The notes under the pieces: generated by a model
Told to the model about the DNA's origin: nothing
The model's database searches: none
What the model saw: the letters and a program-made list of their open reading frames with translations, nothing else
Part shown: one piece after another, positions 1 through 11,600 of the stretch
How positions within the stretch are numbered: the stretch's first letter is position 1
How the letters are laid out: each line of letters opens with the position of its first letter
From: Notospermus geniculatus
Lineage: Eukaryota; Nemertea; Pilidiophora; Heteronemertea; Lineidae
NCBI GenBank assembly: GCA_002633025.1
Contig: NMRB01000051.1
Location: 337,479-401,478, forward strand
DNA: 64,000 nucleotides
Reading direction: 5' to 3'
Position numbers and translations under genes: made by a program

Positions 1-284
1 CGGTTTACACCTAGAAAAATCAATGCAACCTCCAGCGTGATCGAGTTGCAACAAGTTGCAGACCCGTTTACACATGCAACTTTTATGAAACTTTTTGGTC
101 TCATCAGGTTTATGCAACAAGTTGCATGTGTAAACGGGCCTTAAGGCCCGTTTACACATGCAACTTGTTGCATAAACCTGATGAGACCAAAAAGTTTCAT
201 AAAAGTTGCATGTGTAAACGGGTCTGCAACTTGTTGCAACTCGATCACGCTGGAGGTTGCATTGATTTTTCTAGGTGTAAACCG
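1..284. repeat. Large perfect-looking palindrome (fold-back element)
   Basis: Arms 1-142 and 143-284 are inverted copies centred on GGGCCTTAAGGCCC. Related words (GCAACTTGTTGCA, GTGTAAAC) continue to about 357, ending with a GTTTACAC-type terminal motif; the left end is probably outside the window. Confidence 0.85.
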
Positions 285-360
285 TCCCAGGTAGTTTGCA
301 ACAAGTTGCAAGTTGCTGCAACTTGCAACTTGGTGCAACCTAGTGTAAACCGCCCTTTAG

Positions 361-1535
361 GAACATTTCAGTCTTGGATGATTTAGACAGGTGTGACAGG
401 GATCAAAGTCCCTCTGGAATCAAAGTCCGGACTTATTTTTCAGCGAGGGATTAGAATATATGGCTATAGAGACCATGACCATTAGAATATAAGCTTACAA
501 TAGCGGGCTATTGTTTGGCGGACTTGCATTCCTAGGACATTGATTCCTGTCACTGGAACAATCTGTCAAGTCACCGTGGATGGGGTGGTACGGTGAGGAT
601 ATTCAGCTCAGCTCGAAAGCCTTCATTAGGTCCAAAGAATCTCCCCTCTTCGTCCCCATGACTACTAAGGGAGAACGAAGTAAAAGTGAAAAATAACAAG
701 TGGGAAATTTTGGAATTTTTGTGAATTTTTTAATTTCTCAAATTGGGATAGATTTTTTCCCATTTTGAGAAATTTTCTTAAAATGACATGATATTTTGTC
801 TGATTTTTCTGGCAATGTTCCGTTTTCTCAAAATGGGAAAAATTTTACCCCAATTTGAGAAATTGAAAAATTCGCTCAAAAGTGCAAAATTTTTCACTCC
901 TTATTTTCCACTTTTATTTCTTACTCCCTTTGCTGTAGAAGTTGCATTCCGGGGCCGGTTTCAATGCATTTTCCATTTGGTTAAAGGTGCCACTAGCTTA
1001 AAGTACTTTACGAAACAGGCTAGTGGTATATGAAAATAAGTTGTTTGTGAGCAGCTACTGGTAACATCTGTCATACCTTGACAATGGCATTGGTTAACTT
1101 TCAAAATCTCTTCGGCATCTGACGCATTCCGGACACACCTGGTAGATAAGAAAAGATTTAGACTCAATAGTTTGATAGATATTTCAATCATTTGAGAGAT
1201 TTTAGAGATATCTGGCAGAATCGCTTCTGTCATAACTTGACGTATCTTGAAAACTGATCAAGGAATTCATGGAATACTTGGTAACACATGTTTTAACAAT
1301 GAGTCTTCGCACAGGCCTAGTCAGTCTTGGTGACAAAATGAAGATTTGTGGTAGAGATACCAGAACACGTGTCAAGGTTTGGTGACCTGACATCGCTGAC
1401 CAAGCAATTTTCGCAAAGTTTTCCAAGACTCAGGACGAGGCTTTCTAACCGGGGCAGTTCGCCAAGTATCCCAGGATATGACGCACTTTTCTTTTCTTAA
1501 AGGTGATTGGTTTATTCTCGTCACGTGATGCAAGT
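361..1535. other. Upstream flank, no gene recognised
   Basis: AT-rich sequence. 722-874 forms an imperfect inverted repeat of T-rich and A-rich arms containing TTTCTCAAA/TTTGAGAAA. Nothing else is identifiable. Confidence 0.6.
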
Positions 1536-1667
1536 ATGGATCAGACCTATTTAACACCGGGCCCAACCCAAGGACCGTCACTCCCAACTGATCAGTTCAT
1601 TGGGACCCATATAGACTTGTTTTACTTCGCTGCTTCCAAGATAAAACAAGTGTATGACAGACTGAAG
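1536..1667 (+). CDS. Candidate isolated first coding exon, function unknown
   Basis: An ATG-started open segment of 44 codons ends exactly at AAG followed by GTAAGT (phase 0). It encodes a Thr/Pro-rich start and a helix-like end (D-L-F-Y-F-A-A-S-K-I-K-Q-V-Y-D-R-L-K). No continuation exon is visible before the main gene. It could be an exon of another gene, a retained fragment or chance. Confidence 0.25.
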
Positions 1668-1980
1668 GTAAGTTGCGAATTTAGCATTTTTACCTCATCC
1701 GACCGCCTTTCCGTTTGGTACGCCGGTGTTCATAACTTGAAAGAAGGTTTAATCGAAGTGCGCCCAGTTTCATACTGTTCGGCATTTCAACTAAAATTCC
1801 GTATTAAGGACTTTTCCAGTATCCAGATCGGTAGGCCTACAGAACTTGCTGCGGACTCAGAACTAATCTACATTTGAATTGTGCCGCCTATCCTGAGGTT
1901 TTCGGTCCTGTTTTTCTCAATTACTTCTTTACACGACAAACTTTTCCCTCCAGGGCCCATATTCATAAAACTACATGTAC

Positions 1981-2160
1981 TTAAAGCTGAACTAGATTGT
2001 TAAAAGCAGCGCACGGGAGGTTTTAAAAAATAAGCCGCTCCATCGCGCGGCTTAAATGTCAAACAAGTGCCCATCCGCCATGTTCCAAACGCCCGTCCGC
2101 GCGGCTTATTTTTTAAAACCTCCCGTGCGCTGCTTTTAACGATCTAGTTCAGCTTTAAAG
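1981..2160. repeat. Inverted repeat, arms about 57 bp
   Basis: Left arm from AAAGCTGAACTAGAT to the CG-rich AAGCCGC; right arm is its inverse ending CTAGTTCAGCTTTAAAG. A MITE-like fold-back with a GC-rich loop. Confidence 0.85.
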
Positions 2161-2841
2161 CCAGACACTAGGCCTATAGACAGATGGGTTATCACACTTG
2201 ACACTAAATGGCGTTATCTTCTATAACACCACTAGCGCAGGTGCTAGGTTTCCATCTTGAAAGTAGTGCAGATTACTACATTTTGGTAAAGGTTTTTAAC
2301 AATCGTGAACAGGCCAGCCGTGTCACCGCCAACCCAGTGGCATCTACGCTAGGTGATCGCGACAATGTTGAAAAGTGGTGCTGTTGGTTCCAGGCGAATA
2401 TTTTCAGACTAAAAGGACTTCGTGTTGATAACAAGTGGTATTAGAAATGAACTGAATACTAATTAGAAAGAATTGTGTGAGGCCGACCGAACTATTTCTA
2501 CATGCGCGCCGGCAAAATCCAAAATGGCGGCCTTCCACCTACGCTAGTGGTGACGATATTTCGCCGCTAGTGTCACGTGTGATGGGTTATAATCGACGAG
2601 CATAGTCTTGGTCACCAAGCCGCTGTTTCGAATCTGGGGGGAACCGTAGCAGTACTGTGTGGCTGGCTGCGCAAGACTACACACAGCATTGGGGATTCCC
2701 CAAGGGGATTCCCAAAACATCGATGCAGGATAATGCTATAATATGTGGTTCTATGGTTCTATACACGACGCACGCCTGTAGATGAGGTTGCACTATATTT
2801 CGGCCGAACTGGGGAGTGAGTAGCGGTGCATAGTGTGCGGC
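2161..2841. other. No gene recognised
   Basis: Contains short words such as ACCACTAGCG and its inverse (2227-2237 and 2541-2551), suggesting an old fold-back element, but no supported coding sequence. Confidence 0.5.
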
Positions 2842-2930
2842 TTTAAGTCTAAGTTTGATACTTATCCTTTGTTCAACACAAAAGATAAGTATCACACTTT
2901 GACTTAAGTATGTTTATGAATATGGACCCA
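2842..2930. repeat. ACTTAAG-family fold-back element, short copy
   Basis: Pairs CTTAAGTCTAAGT...ACTTATCC with GATAAGT...CTTAAG and ends ATGAATATGGACCC. Same family as 10252-10360, 36900-37001, 39418-39515, 40391-40511 and 54068-54160. Confidence 0.8.
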
Positions 2931-4339
2931 GATGCCTATAGAGAGATTTTGGTGATATTGGAGTGAAATTAATCTTCACATGTTCTATAAAAAGTAAATC
3001 ATGTTATTTTTTGACCCATTGGCGCGATTTTGTGGCGGAGAGCGACAAATCGCGGCGATTTCACAGGCCATAGAAATTTGATGCTACTTTTTCAATGGTA
3101 GAAATCTTTTGTTATTGCCTTTTTCGTGTGAAAATGACAGGCCAGCGCAAAATCGCGGCGTGAAAACGCGACTATGGGTTCAGGCCTAAGATTCACGGGT
3201 ATCTTCGCGGCCCACGAAAATCATTGTTTATTTACATTTTGTTTGTTTGTGCCCAGTGTTTTCTTTGTTTTATGAGTAATTTGTTGGTGTCCAGGACCTG
3301 AATCCTACTTGTCTTGACCTAATGGTATAATTCAGAACAAGTTGCAGCAGCCACGAGTCAAAATCTTGTACCGAAGAATAAATTTTTGGGTCTTATTGAA
3401 GTTTTTTTTTATAGTCCATGGGCTAGGTAGGCCCACCTTGCAGCCCCCCCCAACCAGTCAACTTAATTACATTTTTCTGATAGCTATAGATCTATGTATG
3501 GGTTACCCGGAATTTTCAGGTCTCTCTTTTAGGGGTAGGGGAAATTAAAATGGCTATAACTCAGCAACCCTTGGTGCTATGGCATCAAAGTACCCCTCAT
3601 ATTAAAGGTCTGTGAATGTTCTTTGAGGTAATATGTGTTATATGAAAATCAGGTCTATATCTAGGTCACTGGAGGTCAAAAGGTCACGAATTTTGGGCGG
3701 TGCTTAAAATCCGACATATGCGTGCCGGGTATTAAAATGGTCGGTGTGGCATGGAACTCCAAAATAATTCCTGTTAACACATTTCAACATGCAATTTAGG
3801 CTTCCTCTTGCATATTCCATCCACCCATGTTCAATTATTCTGCGAACCTTTCTCCCTGTAATGAACGAAAAAGGGTCGAATTTCGCTAATGTCCAAAATG
3901 ACTGTCTAGTCCAGTCAATATATGAAAAATAAACCCTCAAGCCCCTCCCCCAAATTGCTACAAAAGTTTTTTTACTTGATTCTGTTGGCATTAGGTGTAC
4001 TTTCTGACATACTAAAAGCCTACCAAAATCCTAGCCACGGAAAAGTGTTTTATTATGGTTCCCGATCTTAGCGATCGGGAACCATATTGTTACTCGGCTC
4101 CTTTTACACCTAGAGCAATAGAAACAAGTTCTACCCTTAGGTTTTCATACCCTAGAAATCGAATGAGCTGATTACTTTTGATCTGAGATGTTGGGGTCAT
4201 GGTGATATTGATATCAGAAATTTGATATTTTGAGATAACTTCCCATATTGTCAACTAATCAACATGAAGCAAGTCTTACTTCATGCCTGCTTATCGAGGG
4301 ACATGACTGTGTTAAAATTCTCAGTCTCACGTGTCCGGG
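2931..4339. other. Intergenic flank with dispersed repeat fragment
   Basis: 3190-3290 matches part of the elements at 35732-35993 and 59589-59835 (TCACGGGTAT...TTTACATTTTG). The rest shows no coding or RNA feature. Confidence 0.55.
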
Positions 4340-4900
4340 TGATTGAGATATAATGAGATTTTGCTATATCAAACTTGATAATTTGAAATATCTCTGCCCG
4401 TGGTAGAGGTAGAGGCATGATATCATCCATACTTAGGTTATTCAGGATGCCCATTTCGATTACGCAATGACCTTGATCATCAGAGGTCAAGGTCAAGGTC
4501 AAACCTGATAATTTGAAATATCTTTGTCTTTGGTAGTGGTAGAGGTTTGATAACACTCATATTTAGGTTATTGAGGATGCCCATTTCGATTGTACAATGA
4601 TCTTGATGATCATAGGTCAAGGCAAGGTCAAACTTGATAATTTGAAATATCTCTGCCTGTGGTAGAGATATAGAGACATGGTATCACCCATACTTAGGTT
4701 ATTGATGATGCCCATTTCGATTATGCAACGACCTCGATTATCAGAGATCAAGGTCAAGGTCAACCAACTCGATAATTTTTAATATCTCTGCCTGTGGTAG
4801 AGGTAGAGGCATGATATCAGCCATACTTAGGTTATTGAGGATGCCCATTTCGATTTTGCAAAGACCTTGATGATCAGATATCCAGGTCATGGTCATTACA
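4340..4900. repeat. Tandem repeat, period about 130 bp, four or more copies
   Basis: Units share GATAATTTGAAATATCT, then GGTAGAGGTAGAGGCATGAT, CATACTTAGGTTATT, GATGCCCATTTCGATT and GGTCAAGGTCAAGGTC. Copies begin near 4377, 4506, 4636 and 4770. Confidence 0.85.
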
Positions 4901-5082
4901 TAATTAGGAAAATCCAATATGGCGTCCAACATGGCCGCCACACCCACCACCAAAAAGCCATTTCAGAAACCATTGATACAAATTTGGCAATCTTGGTGTC
5001 GATCCATGTTGAGTAAGACGTGAAAGGGGACAAAGGCCCCCTTGTTTGGTGCTAGAGCTTGTTACTAAAAGAAGACCTGTAA

Positions 5083-5388
5083 TTAGAGAAGGAATGTAAT
5101 TAGTAGAAGTGTGATTAAGCTGAAAGACATGAGTTTAGTTACGGCTTGTGTAATTAAAAGTAAAACATAAGCAGTGAAAAATAAAATAACAGGCAATGGA
5201 GTTGCTAAGTAATCACCCCAAAAGCCAAAGAATGGCAACAATAAAAGTTGAATAGAGAGAAAGAAAAATGGAGTAAAAAGCGAGCTAAATGGCTCATGCA
5301 GCTTACTGGCCCATATATGAAATAGGGAAAAAGGCATTAGGAGGACTAGGCCTATAATACCAAAAAGAAGCAACAAAATGTCACTCAA
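5083..5388 (-). CDS. Candidate small multi-pass membrane protein or fragment
   Basis: A 101-residue open frame on the minus strand is dominated by hydrophobic runs (about three segments), separated by short polar parts such as W-A-S-K-L-H-E-P. The layout recalls small four-helix membrane proteins, but I recognise no family. The DNA is T-rich on this strand, which favours hydrophobic frames by chance. No splice or promoter signal supports it. Confidence 0.25.
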   Translation of the reverse strand: MSDILLLLFGIIGLVLLMPFSLFHIWASKLHEPFSSLFTPFFFLSIQLLLLPFFGFWGDYLATPLPVILFFTAYVLLLITQAVTKLMSFSLITLLLITFLL

Positions 5389-5560
5389 ATAAGTGAAAAT
5401 ACGGGGAAAGCGTATGAGGTATAAATGAGGTCAGGTCATAGTCAGCTGAGCGCGAGGCCCATGGGCCTCTTGTTGAATTTTGAGTGCGCATTATTTTGTT
5501 AACATGGTAGGCCTAAAGCGCTCTCTGCAACGGCGGGTTTTGACACTTTCAGAAATCTTG

Positions 5561-5578
5561 TGCTTTGATTTTTTTTAG
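5561..5578 (+). promoter_or_regulatory. Putative 3' splice site just before the start codon
   Basis: A T-rich tract ends in TTTTTTTTAG one base before the ATG at 5580. It looks like an acceptor that joins an upstream 5'-UTR exon, or less likely a trans-spliced leader, to the signal-peptide exon. The donor exon cannot be picked out by eye. Confidence 0.45.
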
Positions 5579-5579
5579 G

Positions 5580-5670
5580 ATGAGGGTTGCACTCATACTC
5601 CTTGCCGCTGTGCTCTACGCAGTGGTGATAGGATCATCCGGCAGATCCGTCAAAGTGAGAAAGTACAGGT
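5580..5670 (+). CDS. Exon 1: signal peptide exon
   Basis: The exon begins with an ATG and encodes 30 residues plus one base. A short basic start (M-R) is followed by a long Leu/Val/Ala stretch (ALILLAAVLYAVVIG), then small residues GSSG suitable for signal peptidase cleavage, then a basic tail ending KVRKYR. The donor is GTAAGT. The leftover T joins GT of exon 2, so the first module cysteine is split across intron 1. A pyrimidine tract ending in AG lies directly before the ATG, so a noncoding leader exon upstream is likely. I chose this ATG because it is the first in frame and begins the hydrophobic core. Confidence 0.88.
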
Positions 5671-8600
5671 GTAAGTATGCTCCATTCGTGCCTCTACTCT
5701 ACGTACATGCAGGCCCTATGTCTAACGAGCGTGGACGTTTTCGACAGCAGGCAATTACTAAAACACCACACTCCACTTGAAATAAATGGTGGGTGGTTAA
5801 TCACCATGCTCTGCAGTTGGCACAGGGACGAAACATGGGCGACACTGCAACCTGAAGCTGTCGACTCCAGTGTCCTCCGCATAGCTTTTTGGAAGGGTGG
5901 CCCACCCTACCTTGGCATGTTACCACCCTACCTTAGAAGTAGCCACCCTACCTTGCAGTCCAATTTTGTAATGGTTTTCTATACACCCTCTACCTTAAAT
6001 TGGTGACCACCCTATCTTAATTTGCCAACTAATGGGAAAACCTGGAATTTCAAGGTACCACCCTACCTTAGAAATCTTGTGGAGAATACTGGACTCGATT
6101 GTCGTTCGCAGTGCATCCTTGATGTCGGCATCCTCCCACAGCAGGGGTTTTTACCTCGCTCCTCTTCATCCGTTCACAGTTTGTCTGCGGTGACGAAGGG
6201 AGCGAGCAGTAAGAACGCCTGATATTCTCAGGATGTGATGTCGGTGATCGAAACGAACTCTTTTCGACAACGCAGTTCCTCGTCATTGCTTTTCTTCCCT
6301 GACCCTGATGAATATTCATCATTTTTATGTGACATTCGAGCCGGTGTAACATCGTTCAGCGTTTCTGTGTGTGAATATTCCCCCTCACTGTATACTGCCG
6401 TATTGAACAATCATGGTCTCTTTACGTGTCTATCACTACGTTCCCAATACAATAAAGTGAACACTGAACATGGGGAACATTGGCAGATTTTACACCGGTA
6501 TACGTAGGTATCCCTGAAGAGTCTCACGACACCAGTGGTACCTGTCCGTGAACTATCACTAGCAGTTTGAGTGACCATGCACACACTAATGGTAGATACC
6601 GGCACTTTCAAACCTTGCGCAATTAATAATTTTTTTTCAGGTGGTCTGTGCCCGTACTCCCGATGCATAAGAAAGGGATCGAAGTGTCAATATCCGGCCA
6701 ACCCCAGATGCAACTGCCCACGTGGGTGGAGATGTTGCAGATGTAAGTACATGTACACATACACTACATTTTAGGGGTCTTTTCCGTAATGCACGATGTA
6801 GACGCCGCGGTACCGGTACCGGGTACATTGCAAATCATCTCATGAGTGACTCGTCGAGGTCGAATAAGGTGAGGGCGTAGGCCTACAATGGGTTATAATA
6901 TGAATAAAGACTAGCAGATGCTTTTACTTCAAATTTGTACAGCATTGCCTAGTGCATCTCTATTGCAAAATTCAAGTAAAAGCATTCGTTAGTCCTTTAT
7001 TCATAATGACCCGTCACACATGATGGCTGAAATCCGGACTCTGTAGGATGAATTCCCATGCCAATTAGACTGGTCCCCTGTCGTAGTTCTCGCTTCACTA
7101 CTACGACAGGCATTTTGAACGCCAACTCGGCATGTGATTGGTCAACTGTGATTGGTCAACGGTCGCGCCATGAGTCAGCATCTATTTTTAGAGACTCCCG
7201 CAACGTTACAAGTCTTTATTGCTCATTTGCATACGTGTGTCAGAAAACAGGCAAACATGGCGGACGCGGCCTGTCGTACACGTAGTAGTGGAGGAACGGA
7301 GCGGTACGACAGGGGACCAGTCTACATGCCAATAACGTTACCGCTGTAAAGGCCACCGTACACGATAGGCCTACATTTTTTCCTTCGTAATATTTCGTAC
7401 GATTTATTATCCAATTTTATTGGAAGGAAATATTTCGCATCCCGCCGTTGATGATCCAATTTATTTCCTACAGCATTTATTGCACACGAAAAATAGGACA
7501 GAACCTATTTGTGGAGTTTTTCCCATACGACAAAAATGGTACGATGCTTACCGTTATAGGCCTACACGTAAAATAAATTCCTACAAAATATTTCATAAGA
7601 AAAAAAAATGTATGGTGGCCTTAAGGCCTTTTCTAAAGATCAAGATGGAAAAGATCAGGACAGGAACCTTTATCTCAGGCCATCTCATCAACAAACATTT
7701 CGTCCTTTTTTTCATCTAATTTTAGTCTACTGCACAACTCCTGGCTGCCACGGACAATGCCGGAGGGGACCCTGTCCACCGTACAGTTTGATACCGGCTT
7801 ACAACAAGGCGTGTAACTGCCCAGAGGGTTACCATTGCTATCGGAAATGTAAGTCGTTTTAACCATAGTCCGTCTCGTCCATCGGTTGCTAAGTTTTTGT
7901 CCCAGGAATTTCTACTATGCGACAGTTGATCAGAACAGCGGACGCTCCGCTTCTAATAATGTGCCACCTTCTAAATAATACAAGCCTGGCTTAATAAAGG
8001 AAGCCCCAAAATGATGGAACTTAAGCTAGCCTGGTGGTTATCACGTCCACTTAGCAAGCGCCTGGTCCCGGGTTCGAATTCAGCATGGGACAGCCTAGGG
8101 CATTCTACCTTGTGCTTTTGCAAGGGCAAGTAAATGATCTCATCGAAGTGAGGAACGTGAGTATGAGATAGCCTATTCTACTTACCAGGGGGCCAATAAT
8201 GCTTTGACTTTGGCCCTGATGGAAAGAGCAAATACAATGAGGAATCAAAACGATCTTATCATTTATTTTCTGTTTCAGTGACTAATTGCGAAAGGTACTG
8301 CAAGTACAGTCAGTGTGTGACGACTCGCTACAATTGTCGCAGGATCTCGACTAGTCGTAAATGCTCGTGTCCGAGACACATGCACTGCTGTCAATGTAAG
8401 TGTTCTTGAAGTAGGAAGGACAGATACCGATGCCATACATGTATAATCTAACACCCCCGATTAGGATCCCCCAAAAAACAAATTTACGGGGCACTCACAT
8501 ATTGGATTCTCAGAGGCCAACACCCTAAATCCCGTGATTAAATACACAGGCGTGCGTCAGGAGGGGGGGGGGGGGNNNNNNNNNNNNTTAAATTGTTTGA

Positions 8601-11600
8601 TACCTATATACACCGGTTTAATACCTGATGGGACGGACGTCTCTTGATAACCTAAAACCTCATCTCTTATTTGCGGCACTTTTATAATTTCAGTCTGGTG
8701 TCGAAAGTGCGGAGGCCAATGTTATAGGATTGGCGGACCTTGCCCTCCGAACATGGTTTCAGTGACCAGCCGAAACTGTGATTGTCCTCCAGGATACAGA
8801 TGCCTCAAACGTAAGTCGAGCATTATTTTAAGCCAGGAGCACACCAGGCGATATCGCATGCGATCTAGTCGCCACCGATCTTCTCGCCAGCCACGGCAGA
8901 CTGGGCGATGTCGGTTTCGGCCAGCGACTACGTTTATCTATTGTTCGGGTACATGGACTCGCACAATAGAAAATCGTAACCTAAATGTACTCGTCGGTCT
9001 ATCTGGGCGATTGCAAAAACAATGGGCCGTATTCAAAAAGGGTGTTTACGACTTAGACGCGTGTAACTTCGTCAAATGCATGAAGGAAATGTGTGCATTT
9101 AGTGAAGTTACACGCGTCTCAGTCTTAATCGCGCGATGATCACCCTTTTTGAATACGGCCCTATATTGCTCGATTTTGGGCGAGCATCGCTGGCAAGAAT
9201 ATTCCACGCTTCTCTGCCCAGCGCAAACCTAGCGTCAACAGCCGATTTTGCTCGCTTGCGATACGCCTGGCTTTAATAGTCCGTTTATCGACTCCAGAGG
9301 AAGACTTTTCGATTTTTTGTCTGTATCATCAAGAATATATAAGTACCAAGAATGTACAACTTAGTAATCAATCAAACGGATGGGCATTAAGTTACTTTTT
9401 CTGATAATAGAGGGCGTACACAGGTGGCATAACCCAAAAATCATCAAAGTCTTTTCTGGGAATGACTTGACCCAGATTGCTCATAACTGATATGTACCTC
9501 CCTCTGTCATTATACTATTATGTCCAACCCAGTGAGCACATGGTCCATGGACCATTTCATTTCCTTTGTAATATTTCGTACGATTTATCATCCAATTTTA
9601 TTGGAAGGAAATATTTCGCATCCCGCCGTTGATGATCCCATTTATTTCCTACAGCATTTATTGCACACGAAAAATAGGACAGAACCTACATGTATATGTG
9701 GAGTTTTCCCATACGACAAAAATGGTACGATGGTTACCGTTATAGGCCTATACACGTAAAATAAATTCCTACAAAATATTTCATAAGAAAAAAAATGTAT
9801 CGTGGCCTTAAGGCCTTTTCTAAGGATCAAGATGGAAAAGATCAGGAGAGGAACCTTTATCTCAGACCATCTCATTAACAAACATTCCGTCCTTTTTTTC
9901 GTCTACTTTTAGTCTACTGCACAACTCCTGGCTGCCACGGACAATGCCGGAGGGGACCCTGTCCACCGTACAGTTTGATACCGGCTTACAACAAGGCTTG
10001 TAACTGCCCAGAGGGTTACCATTGCTATCGGAAATGTAAGTCGTTTTAAGCACTAGTCCGTCTCGTCCATCGGTTGCTAAGTTCTTGTCTCAGGAATTTC
10101 TACTATGCAACAGTTGATCAGAACAGCGGACGCTCCGCTTCTAATAATGTGCCACCTTTTAAATAATACAAGCCTGGCTTAATAAAGGAAGCCCCAAAAT
10201 GATGGAACTTAAGCTAGCCTGGTGGTTATCACGTCCACTTAGCAAGCGCCTGGACCCATATTCATAAAACTACTTAAGTCTAAGTGTGACACTTATCCTT
10301 TGTTCAACACAAAAGATAAGTATCACACTTTGACTTAAGTATGTTTGTGAATATGGACCCTGGTCCCGGGTTCGAATTCAGCATGGGACAGCCTAGGGCC
10401 TTCTACCTTGTGCTTTTGCAAGGGCAAGTAAATGACCTCATCGAAGTGAGGAACGTGAGTATGAGACGGCCTATTCCATACTTACCAGGGGGCCAATAAT
10501 GCTTTGACTTTGGCCCTGATGGAAAGAGCAAATACAATGAGGAATCAAAACGATCTTATGATTTGTTTTCTGTTTCAGTAACTAATTGCGAAAGGTACTG
10601 CAAGTACAGTCAGTGTGTGACGACTCGCTACAATTGTCGCAGGATCTCGACTAGTCGTAAATGCTCGTGTCCGAGACACATGCACTGCTGTCAATGTAAG
10701 TGTTCTTGAAGTAGGAAGGACGGATACCGATGCCATATCCGCCCCCCCCCCCTCCGATATAGGATGCCCCCAACAAATTTACGTAATAAGGGGCACATAC
10801 TGGGCTCTAATTACTAGAGGCCAAGACCCTAAATCCCCTGATTAACAATACAGGCGGGCATCAGGAGGGAAGGCCTTAAATTCTATGACACCTGAATACA
10901 CCGGTTACCTGATGGGAGTCTCTTGATAACCTAAAATCTCATTTCTCTTATTTGAGGCACTTTATAATTTCAGTCTGGTGTCGAAAGTGCGGAGGCCAAT
11001 GTTACCGGATTGGCGGACCTTGCCCTCCGAACATGGTTTCAGTGACCAGCCGAAACTGTGATTGTCCTCCAGGATACAGATGCCTCAAACGTAAGTCGAG
11101 CATTATTTCACACCAGGCGATATCGCATGCGATCTAGTCGCCACCGATCTTCTCGCCAGCCACGGCAGACTACAGGTGATGTCGGTTTTGGTATTAGGGA
11201 GGTTTCGCAAGCGCCCGGTTAGGCCATACGACGACGTTTATCTATTGTTTGGGTATACCCACACAATAGATAAATGTCGTCGTAGGGCCTAACCGGGCGC
11301 TTGCGAAACCTCCCTAACTAGGGAGTTTTTGACAACAATCCGGTTAGGCCAACGACTACGCTTATCTATTGTTCGGGGACACTCAGACAACAGAAACCTA
11401 AATGTAGTCGTAGGTGTATCCGGGCGATTGCAAAAAGTATGTTGTTCGATATTGGGTGATTTTGGAAAATCACTTTTCGTTTTCATGATATCTCGAAATA
11501 TCGAACTTTCTTGCGCATTACACCTCTCATACATGTAAATGCGTTAATTTCTCGACAAAAACAATTTAGTCGTAAATTATTTTCACTACGAACCCTGTGA

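Larger units (their letters stand above)
7378..9022 (+). repeat. Tandem segmental duplication, unit 1 (exons 3-5)
   Basis: Matches 9561-11436 across exons and introns. The coding parts differ at four sites, all synonymous. Unit 1 contains a poly-G run and 12 Ns (8576-8587). Right boundary estimated where similarity fades after the GGGCGATTGCAAAAA motif. Confidence 0.85.
9561..11436 (+). repeat. Tandem segmental duplication, unit 2 (exons 6-8)
   Basis: Second copy of the B-A-B block. It carries two fold-back insertions absent from unit 1, at about 10252-10360 and 11194-11317, so these inserted after the copies diverged or are polymorphic. Confidence 0.85.
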
